A stretch of DNA of 64,000 nt from Phlyctochytrium arcticum (Eukaryota; Chytridiomycota; Chytridiomycetes; Chytridiales; Chytridiaceae): assembly GCA_025602905.1 (NCBI GenBank), contig JAHLKI010000013.1, positions 682,001-746,000 of the forward strand, written 5' to 3'. The notes beneath the pieces were generated by a model that did not search any database, was not told the origin of the DNA, and worked only from the letters and a program-made list of their open reading frames with translations. The position numbers were made by a program, and so were the translations under genes. Positions 11,499 through 24,246 of this stretch are shown here, piece after piece (the first letter of the stretch is position 1; each line of letters opens with the position of its first letter).

Positions 11499-13192
11499 AT
11501 GGTGGCCATCTCCATTCATCCTATTGGCACCGCAACGAGTCTGGTTAGCGGGTACAACAACGTCGGCTCTTGGTGTATCGAAGGGGTCGTTCGACTTGTT
11601 GCCGGAAATCAACCCGATGAGGTTCCCGACTCCGCGGTTGAGGGGAAGCATAAGCCTGCATATACTGCAACCAGTATCCGCATTGCCTTGAATGTCTCTG
11701 TAGGAGCTGCTGTTGCGACTCGCAGCGAGAGCAACATCATGGCAGCTTTAGGCAGTTCGGGCAGCCATGACAATAAATTTAACGGAGTGGTTCATATGGT
11801 ATGTACACTCAGCCTTTATACCTCGATGGTTGCTGACCCAGCAATCACGTCTCTAGAACAAGGAACTGGAGCTCATCCCGCAAACCAATTCTGCTGCAAA
11901 CTCGGTCGTGGTCAAAAAAGGGGAAACCGTTGACCTTCCCTTCTGTTTTGAGTTTGGCACGGCTTTGGCGCCGACTTGTGAGGTTGAGCGTGGCCGCTAC
12001 ACTGGCTTCAGTCGCTACCGCCTCAACGTGAACGTTGCTGGCCGACCTCACGGTATCAAACTTATGACCGAGCCCAAAAATCATTACTTGGAATACGACG
12101 TACCGGCGATGTTTTTTGATGCTAAACAGGTCAAAAAGGTTAGTGTCATGGAATTGCGCAGCAGGGATGCGCGTTTCTGACACGCTTCCTAGCTATTGCA
12201 TCCTGAACCTCAGACATGGTCAGGGACCACGGAGGAGTTGGATTGGTCAATCTCGCTTTCTGGTGATACCTTTGGCCCGGGCGAATTTGTCAGTGTATAT
12301 TTAAAGGCCAATCTTCGAGAGCGAACTGATGCCGGGGCCAATCCCATTGCTGCCCCTCCATCCACCGAGGCAGCCGCAGTACGATCAGCTGGAGTTAGTG
12401 ACAAGCGTCTTCACCCGGCACCTTATATTCAACGTGCACGTTTGTCCGTCCTGGAAGATGCCACTATTCAAGCGTACCAGGTTTATCAGAATCCGGTTGC
12501 GGCAAAACTCAGTCGTGGCGGCTTTTCCCTTCGCCGCAAAAGTAATGCTGTAAGGGATGCTCCACTGATGATTGATCGCGATGTCGGAAGCGGACAGGTC
12601 GAGATCATGATGGTAGATATCGACGGAGAAAATTTGGAGCACGGGCATGAGTTGAAAGTGCAATTGCCTGCGATGGCCCCTTCTCTGCAGACGCCTGGCA
12701 GTCAGCGGGCAGGGAAGGCTTTGATTGACCGCAAAATGTCCACCGGCGACACTCGTGCTGATGCCACGAGCGCAGTTCAGATCAACCCGACTGGATCATG
12801 GGGTAAGTATTGACGCACAACTCGCTTTTTAGGTACGCATGAGCTGATTTGGAAATACGTTTCGTCTCGTAGGAACCTTCAGTATCGCCCATTCGCTGCG
12901 CATTATCATTGAGGTTGCTGATGGCCACACCGTTCTTTGGGAGACCCCCATCACCGTCGCACCTGCTACCGCACAGAGTGCGCAAGCTCTGCTTGAGGTC
13001 TACCCCCAAGTTCTCGAGCTTGCTGATCTGCCTTCCAACGCAACTTCGCCTACTGCATCAATGGCCAATTTGGAGGAGCAGGGCAAGGAGCTGTTGCTCA
13101 AGGCTGCTCAAGCGGTCAACGCCGTCGTTCGTCCAGACGTACCCTGTGTACGAGTGGACTCAACATCCATGGCTGTTGCTGCAGCTCAGTAA
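11499..13192 (+). CDS. Arrestin-fold protein, uncertain family
   Basis: Exons 11499-11798, 11857-12138, 12193-12802 and 12873-13192 join in frame to 503 residues. The layout looks like an arrestin N/C sandwich: an early beta-rich domain, the boundary phrase ETVDLPFCFEFGTALAPTCE followed by a Tyr/Arg strand (GRYTGFSRYRLNVNV), and a second domain with TTEELDWSISLSGDTFGPGE. The end is Ala/Leu-rich and helical (QSAQALLEVYPQVLELADLP). Alpha-arrestins in fungi link plasma-membrane cargo to ubiquitin ligases, but no PPxY motif stands out here. I assign the fold, not the job. The gene converges on the DUF2235 hydrolase with 180 bp between them. Confidence 0.5.
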
Positions 13193-13374
13193 AAATTTGC
13201 GTCAGTTTCAAGGAGCCTGGCGACTGCGATTGCCTCTGATCGAAAACTCGTTTTGTGAACATCTTTTCTGAACTTTCAAGTTCTTTTTGTATTGAGCCTT
13301 CTTTTATTTGTAAGAAATTTTTGTAAAAAAGTTTACAAAGCTGAGATATGTGTAGTAACGCGTTACAAGGGAAT

Positions 13375-15037
13375 CTACAGGGCTTTGGAACGATGGCATG
13401 GTGTAACGCGTTCAGGACTGATCCATTGTCCTATTTTGACAAACATGTTCCCAAAAATCATGCCAGTTGCGTAGTCTCGGAGCACGTCTCCGAAGCGGGC
13501 CTGGTGGCCCTCATGCCGGAGCATTAGCTTGTCACGAAATTCTTTGTCCACTTCGACCCGCGCGAGAACCGACCAATGGAAAAACTGATTGGAATCATCT
13601 GTAGACGGTTTGGATTGTTCTAGTGCGCGGCTAGATTGGGCCATCGCGCAGCTTGCTTCCCCAGTCGGCTCCAAGATGGTTTTCCAATGGTCTTCAGGAA
13701 CGAAGCGGAAATTTCCCTTGTTAAAGCGCAGTCGAGCTGGCCCCCACTGAAGATTGGTCGCTGCAGTCGCTTCAGTGGGCGAGTAAGTTCCAGGAGAGCT
13801 AATTCATTTGTGAGTTTTCCAAAATACGTAGAGATACTTAAATGCATATTTTACCCTGCTAACCCGCTCTTTGTAGGGGTTTGGGTTACAACAGGTACAA
13901 ACTCAAGGAACCAGTAAATTTGATGCCATATCCATTTGTTGATCATTCCCGTTCTACCATCCTTGGGCAAAACAAGGGTGTCATGCAGCGGCGCTAGAAG
14001 ATCAAGCTGTCGGTTGGGATCGCTTTGGTGGGGACTTGGTTTCATGTTCAAGCGCAGTTGGTTTTCTTCTGCTTCCTTCAGCATCCAATGGAGCGAGATA
14101 TTTGATGCAACCGGTTTGTAACCAGCCCCGGCCTGCGGAGGGTAGCCCCCTCCTACATCGCAGTGACAGCCTGGGAACCAGAGTTGCTTCAAGGTCTGTC
14201 CTTCGCGACTGTCAACCTTTCTCGCTTTCCACCTAACGCGTCGCTCATCGAGCGAAACGGCGTGTCGGAGGTGCGTAACCACCGCCAGCTTACGCGTGCA
14301 CGGGTACCGCTTATCGTGTCTCAACATTCCATCCCACACACTGGCAACCGCGTCAAAAATACCCAAGAAGTGTATTTTGACCGATCGGCAGTATGTTTGC
14401 TTGTAACTTCTAGCCGTCTTCCACGCCACATCGCGCGCAGCTGCATCATCCGTCTGAATTTTCATATAGTGGGTAAATGCGAATGCAGCCTCGTGTTCGT
14501 TCCCCTTTGCCAACAAACCAATGACATCTAACATGGCACACAGAATGACAGCCGTGTACGAGCCGCGAGAAAACCCAAACATGAAGACGCGATCGCCGGG
14601 TTCGTAACGGCTCATTAGAAACTTGTAAGCTCCGAGGACCGCAAGATCCATATCAGCGGCAGTCATTTGGGATATTTTCTTGCGTGCCTTGTCCAGCCAC
14701 GTTACGGAAGAAATCTCCCCAAACGTGCCTATACCCTAAGACATAACTTGAGTGAACACCAGCTTTGACCGCGCACATTCGTACTCACACTCCGATGATA
14801 GATGTTCTGGTGGTCTACGTAATCTCTGTTGATAGACTGGGCAATCTTCACTATGTTCGTGTTTTCATCATCGCCCGTAAACGTGTTGGCAGTACCATCC
14901 AGTAATATGACAATGTCCTTGGGCTCTGTACGCTTTCCCGAAACGAGGCCGGTCTGTTCACTCCTAGCAGGAGCTTCGGGGCCCATGGAAACTTTTTCAA
15001 TCATAACTCTGGGTGGTTGCTCTTGATTGCTAGACAT
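13375..15037 (-). CDS. DUF2235 (Tle1-like) alpha/beta hydrolase
   Basis: Exons 15037-14789 and 14735-13890 are well supported; the last junction to 13746-13375 uses a GTAACC donor and is tentative, giving about 488 residues. The start is ATG at 15037. Landmarks of the family are an early DIVILLDGTANTF strand with the conserved Asp, the nucleophile elbow FGFSRGSYTA, IFDAVASVWDG and the catalytic-His block LWFPGCHCDVGGGY. The C-terminal exon carries the usual IHPSV-like motif in altered form (FFHWSVLARV). Fungal members are cytosolic and of uncertain substrate; bacterial relatives are phospholipases. No signal peptide or membrane segment is visible. Confidence 0.88.
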
Positions 15038-16759
15038 GGTGCTATGGGAATCGATATCCAGCTTCCCCGGAGCTTTCCTCTAATTTTGCAACACAAAAGT
15101 GAACCCTGAGGCGGGCAGAACCTATTTTCATTCATTGTTCCGATGTGATTTGATGCAACTAATAATGAACAAAATTGACCCTAAATAAAGTAAGGATGTT
15201 GAACGAGTTTGCTGCTTCCTTTCCGAACCTACTCGCACCTGGTAGGCCTGGTAGGCCTGGTAACGAGAACAATTTTTTACGGCAGGATCTGACATGCAAA
15301 CTTGAGAAAAAAAACTTTTCAGCAGGCAATTGGGAAGTCCATTCGCGTTATGCACATTTTGGATCAGCTTGTTCTCAAAATTTTGAAGGCGGTTCTTGTC
15401 TAAGATCTGAAATGGCAGGAACGGGGGTAAATTACCGCTATACTCGAGTATTTGCGGGAATTTGCATAGAGAAGTTTATAGATATCGTGAGGGGACACGC
15501 AGATGTCACTACTGTGAGAAAATCATAAATGACATGCCTACCAGTAGATGGCTAGACGTGGAAGATTCTCTTTATCAACTGTACTTCACAACAAAAATGC
15601 AGCCCGCCAAAGGAATCTCGACCCTGTCTCGACCTTGACTTTGATCCGCGGATGCCCAGTATACCCATCAACCTGCCCACAACTGAACTTTTCGAAAGTT
15701 GGCCTCGATCAACCATGTTGCGGACCAGTCGCTGTTATAACGTTTAAAAGACTTACATGATACTTTGTTCTAAAAGCATGGCCTCAACTTTGCCCTCTTG
15801 GTTCTTGTGTCTGAGGAAGCGAGTTTTTCCTAATGCACTATCTCCGTCGGATTCATGTGTCGAGTGAGACCGTGAGAGCCCGCCGTTTTGCCGCAATAGG
15901 GGTGTGCAACCGCTGCGGCTGGGACAACAGGTGTTCCACTGTTCCAGAGGTGTGCAAAAACTTGCAAACCCTGCCACAAGATTCAATACGACTGGACACC
16001 CAAGAGGACCAGCCAGTCCTGGACAGCGCCAGGGTCGGCCAAGGGCAATAGGGAAAGTGGAACTCGGAGGAAACGTTAAATTGGAAACAAATTCGAATCG
16101 TGCGAGCGCTGAACCCAAGGAAATTAAAAGTGTTGTGCCTGGTGGTTGTGCAAGGCCAGCAGGGCACCAAGGCGGTCGAAGTCTTCTGGATTGATACCAG
16201 CAAAGCAACGCTATTCTCGAGGTACGACTGGAAACAGAAAAAGTCCCCAAGGGACGCCGATATATGATAAATACTTGTTTCGCGCCAGCGTAGCTCCCTT
16301 GGCCTCGCCGTGACCTCCCACGCTACGGCAGACGTAAAGTTTCACTTGCCTAGGGCGGCTGTCCAGCCCATCTCCATTTCGACCTCTTATGAATAGTGAT
16401 AATTCTGCAAGAATAACTCTATTTTCCTCGGTGGGCACCGCAATTGTTCGAATTCGAAACAGCCGCTAGCAACCCTGGTTTGGCAGCCGTCGCAGCCCGT
16501 CGCCTCGCCAAAGTCCGCCGCAAGAACCGTGACCTCCAAAGGCCCCACCCACATTGCCCGACTCGGAATTTTGGAACGGCAGACATATTAGTTCCCACTT
16601 TCCGAGACCCAGCATATAGGGCCTTTCCCCCCACAGAGCTGCCCATCAGCTCAAAACCAGGACACAGGCATTCTTCAACAGCCAACCTGCCGCTTCCTGG
16701 ATTCTGACCACCTAAAGACAAGACCTCGTTAATATTTGAATACCCTTGTCATTACCACT
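15038..16759. other. 1.7 kb region without a recognisable gene
   Basis: The stretch lies between the divergent starts of the DUF2235 gene and the ABC transporter. It contains short direct repeats near 15238-15263 (three copies of a CCTGGTAGG-type unit). From 15750 to 16250 several overlapping open frames occur on both strands at once, none resembling a family, which argues for base composition rather than coding. No tRNA cloverleaf or transposase was seen. Confidence 0.5.
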
Positions 16760-19700
16760 ATGTCGTTCTCGAGGCCAAGGCCAAGACCAAGGGCATATTC
16801 CCTATCTTTTGCTATTTGCATTTCTATTTTGCTGCTTCAAGCAGCTTTCTCCTCGGTGGCCGCTCAACCCGGTCCTGTGGTGACCGTCACCGTGACAGCC
16901 CCATCGCCCGTAGCGACAAACGGACCACAACCTACCTGTCCAGTGTGTTTTAACTGTGCCAACACGGTTCGTTGAAGGCTCTTTTTGCGATTTAAGGAGT
17001 GAGATCGACTAAAGAATTATCATCTTATTATGTAGGGATGCAAAAATTTCGGAACATGTAGCAATGGCGCATGTACATGCATTGACGGCTTCGGTGGCGA
17101 GGATTGCTCTCAACCAGGTACAGTTCTGTTCACCCTGCCTTTGGCCCATATCTGTGGTCCTCACCAGGTCTATTTTTCAGTGTGTGGATCAGCAGTTCGT
17201 CCCCCCGAGCTCAGATCTGTCCGACCAGCAAACGCTACCTGCCAGTGTGATGATGGTTTTGCAGGAGTGAATTGCAATGGTAAGCAAGACTCACTGACCG
17301 CACATCGATTTGGGCACTGTCATAATGTTAACTCTTCTTTTCATAGTTTGCACCCGTGATGATGTTTGCAAGGGAAAACCTGGAGCTCCCGCTGGTAAAT
17401 ATATCTGTAACCGTGGTGTAGATGTGTGGAAATCGACGCACAGTTATTGTGAGGTCACAGGTGGGTGTATTCTTATTGTCATCAGTCTGAATTGCAGCAC
17501 CGGCTGACTTGTCTTGAATAGAACCATTGTTAAAAACAGTCTATCCGCTTGACAGCTACGTCACCTTCGACCGTGACCTAGTGGCAAAACAAGCCTACGG
17601 CATACTTTGGTATACTGGACAAGAACAATTCTACTGCAAAGCGACAGATTGCTCTGAAAAGCGAACATCTCAGGACTCTACATACTTGTGTCAAAACATC
17701 AGCTGCACGTGTCCCGCCACAGCTACGTTTTGTGGTGGTCCCGGCTCGTCTATTGATTTGAGTGGACCGGTTGGCGGTGCATCCGGCACTGTGGAGTACA
17801 AATGCCCTCGTAACCAGACCTCGGATTGTATATTGAACTTTGCGTTCCTTTCGGGTATCTTCCCCACCGGAATCAAGATGCAAAATTGCCTCCACGGTGG
17901 CTGCGCCTTGGCATCCGACGATCCTGGTGAAATATTTGATGACAGCACGGCAGGAGTGTTGACAGTAGGCGCGATAGCAGGGTTGGCAGCTATTGGCAGT
18001 GCGGCGCTGTTGCTGGGAGCGTGTTTTGCGTTCGCATGTCTTCGCCGGGCCAAGGCACGCAAACAGCCAGTTCCACCGCCTCGCAAAGGTGTTGACATTC
18101 GGTTCGACAGCTTATCTTACTCTGTTGGAAAGAAAGCCGTTTTGAATGACATATCTGGTATGGCGCGTGCTGGCCGAACTCTCGCCGTGATGGGTCCCAG
18201 TGGTGCTGGAAAATCAACTTTACTAGACATTCTTGCCGGAAAGTCCAAGCGAGGGGATTTGGATGGATCGCTGTTGGTGGATGGTCAACGGGTTTCGCGA
18301 TCACAGTACAGACATTTGATCGGATATGTGGATCAAGAAGACCTCTTGATGAGCACCTTGACTGTGAGGGAGACTCTCGAATTTTCTGCAAGGCTGAGAT
18401 TGCCGGAAAGCATGTCAGTTGCAGAGCGGAAAGCTCGGGTCGAAGAAGTAATTGGTCTACTTGGCCTCTCACATGTCGCCGACTCGCGAATAGGAAGCAC
18501 TGGTCAGCGGGGAATCAGTGGTGGTGAAAAACGGCGTGTCAGTATTGGTGTCGAACTCGTGACTAGCCCTGCTGTTCTATTCCTGGACGAACCAACCAGT
18601 GGACTGGACAGTTACAATGCGCATGCGACCATGCAAACAATTTGCGACTTGGCTCGAAAAATGGGCAAGACCATCATTTTCACGATCCATCAACCACGGT
18701 CGGATGTTTTTGCCATGTTTGATGATGTCCTGATTCTCTCTCGGGGAGAGACAATGTACTACGGCTCAAATACAGACGTCGAGAAACATCTACGCACCAG
18801 TGGGCAACCATGCCCGGTCGGATACAACGTTGCTGATTGGCTTCTAGATCTTGCAGCCAAGGATACTGGGAATATCAGAGAGATACACGTCAAAACTCAT
18901 TCATCCCCATCCCAGTGTCTGCGAATGAGAACTCGCGGTGCTAGGAGCCCTACATTACTCTCGGATCATCACACGGCGAGTGATACATTTTCACTTGACA
19001 AGAGCCAGGAAGATACCTACCAAGAAAAAGATATAAGTAGCGGCGTCATGCTACGAGCAAGTTCAGACTCGTTCAGACGCAGTGGCACGTTAAACCGTGT
19101 TGAGGTCGAAAACACCCCAGACGCTAGTTATACCGTAGGCGGCTTGACACAATCATACGCTCTTCTGGGTCGATCCTTCAAATCTCTTATTCGACAGCCA
19201 GTGCTTTGGGCTACTCATCTGGGCATGGCGCTGGCGCTGGGTGCTTTGGTTGGTGGCTTGTACTGGAAATCCGACAACACCCTCGGAGGAATACAAAACC
19301 GATTGGGATCAATTTTCTTTGTGATGAGCTTGCTCGGATTCTCAGGGCTGAGTGCCATCGGAGCCATGACCCAAGAACGTAATCTCTTCATTCGGGAGCG
19401 TGCCGGAGGTTTCTACGGACCATTGCCTTTCTGGTTCTCCAAAGTGATATTTGACCTGGTCCCATTACGAATTATACCTGCCGCCGTAATGGGCACAATT
19501 GCTTTCTACATGGTCGGATACACATCGACTGGTGATCACTTTGCCCGATTCCTGGGAGTCATTGTCATGTTCGCCGCCAACTGTGGTCTGTTTTGCATGG
19601 CTGTCGGATTTGCCATTCGCGACGTGGGAACCGCCAATCTGGTCGCATCCATCACTCTGCTCTTTCAAATGTTATTCGCGGGATTCCTCCTGAACCAAAA

Positions 19701-19971
19701 CCAAATTCCCGCCCCACTGAAATGGATTCAGTATTTGTCCATTTTCCGTTATGCCTACGAGGCGCTCGTCGTCAACGACTTATCAGGTACCAACATCAAA
19801 GACGACATTTCGGGACTGACGGTGGACGTTCCTGCCTCGATTGTCCTGGACAAATTCGGATTCGACCGAACTGCATATTTCCGCGATACCATTATTGTTT
19901 TTGCTTGGTTTGTCGGATTTTTGGCATTACTGGCCATACTGATAATCTTCCGATTACGGGAACGCCGATAG
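16760..19971 (+). CDS. ABCG transporter with extracellular EGF-like repeats (Adp1-like)
   Basis: Six exons (16760-16966, 17036-17117, 17181-17279, 17347-17460, 17522-19971, the first after ATG at 16760) encode 983 residues; the model is five joined blocks with all phases consistent. A signal peptide is followed by Cys-rich EGF-like repeats (CKNFGTCSNGACTC, CQCDDGFAGVNC), a glycosylatable lumenal domain and a transmembrane helix near residue 320. The ATP-binding domain then shows Walker A GPSGAGKST, signature ISGGEKRRVS and Walker B VLFLDEPTSGLD. An ABC2 membrane domain with about six helices ends the protein. The architecture matches yeast Adp1 and related half-transporters, which must dimerise. 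The substrate is unknown. The exon count is five; short lumenal exons each carry about one EGF segment. Confidence 0.93.
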
Positions 19972-20128
19972 AGTGTTTTTTTTTTGGTCTTCCGACATTG
20001 TATTTTGATACTTATGATTGCTTTTGCTTTTTGGAATTTTATATAATAGAGATATGCTCGTTAGCTATATACGTAACCTAGTCTATTGACTATCGACTTG
20101 GAGCATGGTCAGGCCTTGTCGTTCTAAA

Positions 20129-23100
20129 CTACAGCACCATTTCAATAACGTCACTCTTCTCCGCCTTCTCAGAGAAGTGTGTGCGTTTAATCCACTTCCA
20201 CACCTCAGTGATGAAAATATAGATAAATAAACATGCGCCGACTAAAATCCATTCCCAGCTACAAAACAAAGATATTGAGAATGGCCATGTTTATACATTT
20301 GAGAAGTGAAGGGTATCTTACCCGAACCCAAGTTGCTTGAAGAGTCTCACATTCAGAGTGGGAATGTAAACCATCGGCACGATCAGAGCAACACCCAATA
20401 CGAGGGACAAAATCAAACGCCCATCAGTTCTCCAGGATATGTTTACCAATGATGATCGTCGCACATCTTTACAGTTCCAACCGTGCACCATGAGCAACAG
20501 ACTTAAAACAACAAAAGAGACTCCACGGGCGCGGTACACCCCCTCACAGCCGATGGGAATGTCTCCAAATCCTTCCTGATTGCATTCTTTGGCGGGAACA
20601 TCCAATCCCAGAGGTGCGAGGGTTAGGGTTAACAAGAAGGATAAAAGAGCTAGAAGGCCCATTGTTCCCCCGTAAACCAGGGAATCAAGAATGAACTCCT
20701 GGGAAAAAAGAGACGTGGTGGCTTTTGGGTTGGAACGAGTGGGGGTACCACGGGGTGGGACCAGCATTTGATCTGGGGTGCCAGGTTGCTGCGCTGCAGA
20801 TGGTCTGTTGTAAGTGATCTGAAACATGCAATCATTAAAGCGATCACTAGTGAATCTTACATAGGATGAGTCCAACCGGAGAGCTTGCAATGAGATTTAT
20901 CCACAAAATCTGCACTGGTGACCTGAAAAAATGTAAGTGACAGGTTCAGAAAACAATTACGCGGATGGGCTTACATAGGAAAAATCGGCACATTTCCCTG
21001 ACCTCTAATCGCCAGAGCAAAAAGCAACATTCCCGTCTCAGCAACGTTAGCCGCAAAGAAGCAAAGGGCAAATTTGACAATGTTCGCAAACAGCCGACGC
21101 CCTTCCCGAATAGCGCTGACGATACTGGCGAAATTGTCGTCAGTTAGAACAATCGAGCTAGCCTCTTTAGCAACATCTGATCCGTTCTGTCCCATGGCTA
21201 TACCAACATCCGCCAGTTTTATAGCGGGGGCATCGTTCGTGCCGTCGCCTGAAGTACAAAGACTGATTCAGGCAAATTTAAAAAATGAAGCAGACAATCA
21301 AACATACCTGTCATGGCAACATACTCCCCCCTTCTGTTTAACGCTTTAACAAATTTCACTTTTGTTTGCGGCGAGCAGCGCGCCAGAACGACAGGCAAAG
21401 CCACCATTTCATCAACGCTGGCATCACTCATCTTGTCGAAATCAGGAGCATTCATGACCAAGCCAGAGCCATCGGAAGGAATGATTCCGATTTCCATTGC
21501 TATGGCTCGTGCCGTTTCCAAGTGATCACCAGTCGCCATGCACACCCTGACACCGGCATTTTGACAGATCCGTACGGCATCCTTACTCTCTAGGCGTGGC
21601 GGATCGTACAGGCCGGCAAGACCGATGAAGGTCATTTTCCGCTCGACGACAGAGCGTTCGCAGCCAATAAACTTGGTATCACTTAGAAGCTCTTGCCGGA
21701 AGGCAAACGCAAGCACGCGAAGGCCTGACCGAGCCAAATCTTTGGCGTGCTCGTGCACCAGGGCTCGGAACTCTGACGGTACTGTTAGTATTTCGCAACT
21801 GATAGAAGAAACACACTCAAGTGAGGATTACCTTCATTTAACCCATGCACAATTTTGCCATCGGCATCAAGGTACGAAATACAGGTACTTAACACACTTT
21901 CTATGGCACCCTTCATGTACAAATAGAGTACGGGCGCAGGCGAAGCTGCAGCACCATAAGGCTGATCACTTTGGTATGCAACGGTCATGCGCTTTATGGA
22001 TGCATCGAAGGGCATTTCCGAGACGAAGGAGAGCTTGAGTCTGTTGATCATGCCAGCCTTTGCATTGTGTAGGCGGTGTGACAGGACAGCTAGAGCAATC
22101 TCCGTTGGATCACCCACGGCTGTCCAATTACTAGATGAGGCAGATGGCGCATGGATGGTGGAGTTGTTACATAAGGCAATACAGCCTGCAAAGCGTTCTG
22201 CAATAAATTGTAAGGACAGAGTGTCGCATAATGGCTTGATAAATTACAGGCTCACCTATAGCAGCATCCCGAACAACGCTCTCTTCATTTAATTTCTCCG
22301 CATCAAGTTTTCGAGAGATTTGCCCAATACTTGGATCCAACCCTCCACCTTCTACAGAAAAGCTTCTCAGTCCAACCCAAAAGGCGCTCACACTCATCCG
22401 CCCTTCCGTTAATGTTCCAGTTTTATCACTGCAAATGACTTGTACCATGCCAAGAGCCTCTATGGATGCCAAGTTACGGACAAGGACTTTTTGAGCTGCC
22501 ATACTTTTCACTCCCAAAGCCAACGTAACAGTTATGACAGCGGGAAGCCCTAATATGTAAAATCAGCTTACCAGAGTGAGCGCGATTTGGCATCACCAAG
22601 ACCTACCTTCCGGAACAATGGCAATTGCAACCGTCATCGCATATAAGATAACCCCCGCATCAATCTCAAACTTTGCAGCGGCAAATACCACAACGGCCAA
22701 GAAAAGCGCGCTCACAAGCAGAAGTAGCATCAATCTATCCATGCTGCGTTTAAGTGGTGTCTTTCCATCGCCTGCCCCACCCCATCCCACCATATGAAGG
22801 AATCGCGTGAAGGCAGGGGAAGTTCGAACGCGACTCAGAAATTTTTCATGACGGGGTGTGCCGCCTGTGTCTGAAGATGAAATCGCCCCGCTAGACTTCG
22901 AGCCGACTGCCCCCTTGCTACCGGACATTAGCAATTCGGCGATGGCTCCCACTTCAGTATCCTTTCCAGTTGCAAACACAATTCCTTTTCCGCGACCACG
23001 GACCACAATCGTAGAAGAATAAGCGATATTGACGCGATCTGCCATCGAAATTACTTGTGGGGCTCCATGCTCTGACATTCCGGGATCGGATAGTAAAGTA

Positions 23101-24002
23101 TCCGTGGACTTAAGAACAGGTAAAGATTCACCACTCAGGAGCATTTCGTCAACCTCTAAATTCACGGCCTCAAATAAGCGAAGATCTGCGGGAACTTGAT
23201 CCTAAAGAAAAATTGCAACTCTGAGGTACATTTTAAGAGAAATTACAAATTTCCAACTTACGCCATCCTCTAAGAAAACGATGTCACCTGGGACAACGCC
23301 GCGGCTGGGTAGAGTAGTAAGCGAGCCTCCGCGCAACACTCGAGCGGTTGGGGAAGCAAGACTACGTAAAGCCATCATGGTTTTCTCTGAACGGTATTCC
23401 TGTAAAACCCCGATTGACGTATTGATCAGGATAATTGCCAGAACAACAGCTGCTTGAATCTAGTTTACAGTCAGGTCGGCGAGGCGTCCAGATAGATGAG
23501 AAATAAGTAAGGCACTACGCACATAATCCTTGACAATAACTGCAAGCAAGACTGCTACCAAAAGAACAGTATTCATTGGATTCATTAGGTTTCCCAAAAG
23601 AACCCGAATCAAGGAAGGGCCAGCCTGCAAGCCAAGATCATTTTCACCATGATCCATCAGTCGCTGGGCAGCGACCTCGCCGGATAACCCATTTTTGGAG
23701 TCTAAAAAGATGAACAGGTAAGTTTCTGAGCCGTCAGAAAAATGGGAGTCGGCCTTACCAGTGTCAAGCGCAACGACAACCTCGGTCCAGTCCAGTTCGT
23801 GGGCATTTTGTGAAAACTTCATACGTCCCAATGGGCCGTAATCGTGCTGTTCCGGTGTTGTTTGCAAGTCGGGCAGGTGTTCTGGAGGTCCTTCGGGTGT
23901 GTATAGTGAGGATCTCGACTCGTTGATTTTGGAATTTTTGGTTGAGCGGTGACAATAAGGTTGCGCTAATAAAACCCCAGCCGCCGTCCCTGACGGGCGC
24001 AT
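20129..24002 (-). CDS. Type II P-type cation-transporting ATPase (ENA/Ca-pump-like)
   Basis: Eleven exons (24002-23759, 23701-23523, 23459-23262, 23201-22607, 22549-22256, 22197-21832, 21781-21308, 21248-20975, 20922-20861, 20793-20322, 20258-20129) close in frame to 1095 residues. Visible motifs are NPMNTVLL in M2, EYRSEKTM, the A-domain LSGESLP, the phosphorylation site [11 protein letters not shown], the nucleotide-domain KGA and the hinge GDGTNDAP. M4 reads [16 protein letters not shown], as in Ca2+ pumps, whereas fungal ENA Na+ pumps usually have PESL. The rest ([23 protein letters not shown] in M5) leans toward ENA. Ion specificity is therefore open: Na+, K+ or Ca2+. The start ATG is the first one compatible with the family N-terminus. 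It shares a 244 bp promoter with WDR59. Confidence 0.9.
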
Positions 24003-24246
24003 TCTTATTTCATCAGATTTTGAACTTATGATCTGGTGGATATTATCTTGATTCTTGAAGAACAGGATAACCGCTCCAGGCAATGCCTGCTTCAAAAAGT
24101 ATGTGTACTCACTTCTACAAGTTGTCGGTGAAGTGAAAGTGACTTACGTGAAAACTGAAGATCACAACGGGGCCCCCCCCCAGCGTCGAACGTCCTCTCT
24201 AGAGTCATCGTCCGACTCCGGTTCTTTGCAGCAACAAAATGCCAAC
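24003..24246. promoter_or_regulatory. Shared divergent promoter, P-type ATPase / WDR59
   Basis: 244 bp separate the two divergent start codons, so promoter elements must be shared or interleaved. A C-run near 24173-24181 and a CGTCGAACGTCC-like stretch are visible, but I cannot assign any factor. Confidence 0.4.

Noticed and set aside
15753..16250. 165-codon minus-strand ORF and overlapping plus-strand ORFs
   Set aside because: Several frames are open on both strands at once and none resembles a protein family; base composition explains it better.
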